A stretch of DNA of 64,000 bases from Sphingobacterium chuzhouense (GTDB lineage: Bacteria > Bacteroidota > Bacteroidia > Sphingobacteriales > Sphingobacteriaceae). Positions 63,008 to 64,000 of the stretch are shown here, one piece after another. The notes beneath the pieces were generated by a model that was not told the origin of the DNA, made no database searches, and saw only the letters and a list, made by a program, of their open reading frames with translations. Both the position numbers and the translations under genes were made by a program. Positions within the stretch are counted from its first letter, which is position 1. Every line of letters begins with the position of its first letter. The stretch is from the NCBI RefSeq assembly GCF_014692525.1, contig NZ_JACNYL010000002.1, positions 558,001 to 622,000 of the forward strand, given 5' to 3'.

Positions 63008-64000
63008 TCAATAATTTGGGTTTTGGATAAGCTCATGGTTTACTTCCATTTCCAACCTCGGTATGGGCCACAGATAATCCCGATCTTTATTATAAACTCT
63101 GGTTTCTATTACTCTCATCTTATTTCCATTCGGAACAGCCTCATAGTGGGGAGTTCCATTTTTATCTATCGTAGGAGCTGTTTCTAGAAAGTCGTTCCGC
63201 ACTCTACCCAATAATTTTCCGGGCATAACTTCATGTGCTATTTTCCAGCGACGGATATCAAAGAATCGTAATCCTTCCGCTGCAAATTCATACTTTCTTT
63301 CTTTTCTAATGATATATCTCAAATCCTCTTGGCTTTTTCCACCTGTTATGGGAGGCATCTCTACCGAAGAGCGCTGACGAACGGCATTTATAGCGTTATA
63401 CACGGATTGATCGATCTCGTTAAGTTCTACTTTAGCCTCCGCATAGTTCAACAATACTTCGGCATATCGAAAAAGAATAATGTTAATATTTGAACGTCCA
63501 GGTTCTTCCCTATCGGCAACATCCGTATACTTACGCCACAGATAACCCGAAAAAGTAGCATAAGCATTAGTTGCATCGATATTTGACACTCTGGTGGCTG
63601 GCACCGTGTTATAGTTCCAAGTCATCAAACTATCCGGATGTGTTTCAAACATATAGTTTATGAATCGGGTCTGTGGCAAAACAATGCTGTAGTTTAATCT
63701 CGGATCACGATTCTCGAATGGCTTTTCAGGATTGAACAGCGGGGATTTGTCAATAGGAAGTCCATCTATGCATTCATAAGAATCAACCATAGATTGAACA
63801 GGTATTTTTCCAGAAAAACCTTTTGCTAACCGAGAGTAAAACTGATTTGCAAGTCCGTGAACCTGTAAACCTTCCAGATATTGAACAGAAAAAATTATTT
63901 CTTTTGAATTTTGTCCCGCATAAGAAAACAATTCATCGAATTTATCATGCAATTGATAGTTTCCTAATTCCATCAATTCTTGCGCAGCATTCACCGCTTC
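63008..64000 (-). CDS. SusD/RagB family lipoprotein, C-terminal part (5' end outside window)
   Basis: The minus-strand frame is open to the window end, so the N terminus and signal are missing; about 330 residues are visible. SusD marks: 'NINIILFRYAEVLLNYAEAK' and 'ERKYEFAAEGLRFFDIRRWK' with the C-terminal 'YNKDRDYLWPIPRLEMEVNH'. Its SusC partner should lie beyond base 64000. The FAD-dependent oxidoreductase gene follows on the same strand. Confidence 0.93.
   Translation of the reverse strand, partial: EAVNAAQELMELGNYQLHDKFDELFSYAGQNSKEIIFSVQYLEGLQVHGLANQFYSRLAKGFSGKIPVQSMVDSYECIDGLPIDKSPLFNPEKPFENRDPRLNYSIVLPQTRFINYMFETHPDSLMTWNYNTVPATRVSNIDATNAYATFSGYLWRKYTDVADREEPGRSNINIILFRYAEVLLNYAEAKVELNEIDQSVYNAINAVRQRSSVEMPPITGGKSQEDLRYIIRKERKYEFAAEGLRFFDIRRWKIAHEVMPGKLLGRVRNDFLETAPTIDKNGTPHYEAVPNGNKMRVIETRVYNKDRDYLWPIPRLEMEVNHELIQNPNY

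Noticed and set aside
1..64000. tRNA, rRNA, CRISPR arrays, transposases, phage genes
   Set aside because: None was seen on reading either strand; no regular spaced repeats, no integrase or transposase-like proteins among the frames.

Overview
The window looks like a chromosomal segment of a Bacteroidota bacterium, most likely a member of the Sphingobacteriaceae (Pedobacter/Sphingobacterium/Olivibacter type). The reasons are three SusC/SusD-type loci, two of them led by an ECF sigma factor and a FecR anti-sigma factor, abundant lipoproteins, a fused SecDF, Bacteroidota-type promoters (TTTG and TAnnTTTG boxes), and almost no Shine-Dalgarno sequences. Genus and species cannot be fixed from the sequence alone. 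No rRNA, tRNA, CRISPR array, prophage or insertion sequence was seen.

Layout. 1-8900: mixed metabolic and stress genes (pentapeptide-repeat protein, NTF2-like protein, GH63/MGH1-like lipoprotein, old yellow enzyme, GNAT, universal stress protein, SpoIIAA-like protein, luciferase-like monooxygenase, MscS channel). 8931-20372 (minus): ECF sigma - FecR - SusC - SusD - two Tat-exported Gfo/Idh/MocA oxidoreductases - GMC oxidoreductase, an oxidative glycan or sugar locus with no glycoside hydrolase. 20547-36854: mostly housekeeping genes (DUF763, SecDF, GAPDH, RlmF, NfeD, LysM protein, uridine kinase, MFS, SCO and cytochrome c), plus a broken YiiX-like gene and a 55-residue Cys/Lys-rich protein. 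37090-43434: TetR - TolC - MFP - RND efflux operon with a perfect operator-like palindrome. 43548-54246: second polysaccharide utilization locus, GH20 (frameshifted at an A10 run) - sigma - FecR - SusC - SusD - FAS1/CBM96/CSPG-like lipoprotein - GH16-like lipoprotein. 54319-61128: methyltransferase, DUF937-like protein, metallo-hydrolase, SH3 protein, Gre-like factor, LEA-like lipoprotein, FolD and LepA. 61327-64000: an FAD-dependent oxidoreductase downstream of a SusD-like gene that runs off the window, probably the end of a third locus.

Most interesting non-coding signals. (1) Three dispersed copies (two plus, one minus) of a roughly 70-nt element, with a conserved 5' block followed by an intrinsic terminator hairpin. 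The stem sequence differs completely between copies while pairing and a CTCCCCG loop are kept, which is the pattern of a small RNA family. (2) A roughly 33-bp direct repeat placed before the GH20 gene and again between the sigma and FecR genes of the same locus, a good candidate for the promoter read by that ECF sigma factor. (3) A perfect 13-bp inverted repeat that would bury the FecR start codon in the first locus. (4) A matching hairpin between FecR and SusC in both loci. Start codons were reassigned for several genes on these grounds; all functional calls are from sequence reading without database searches.
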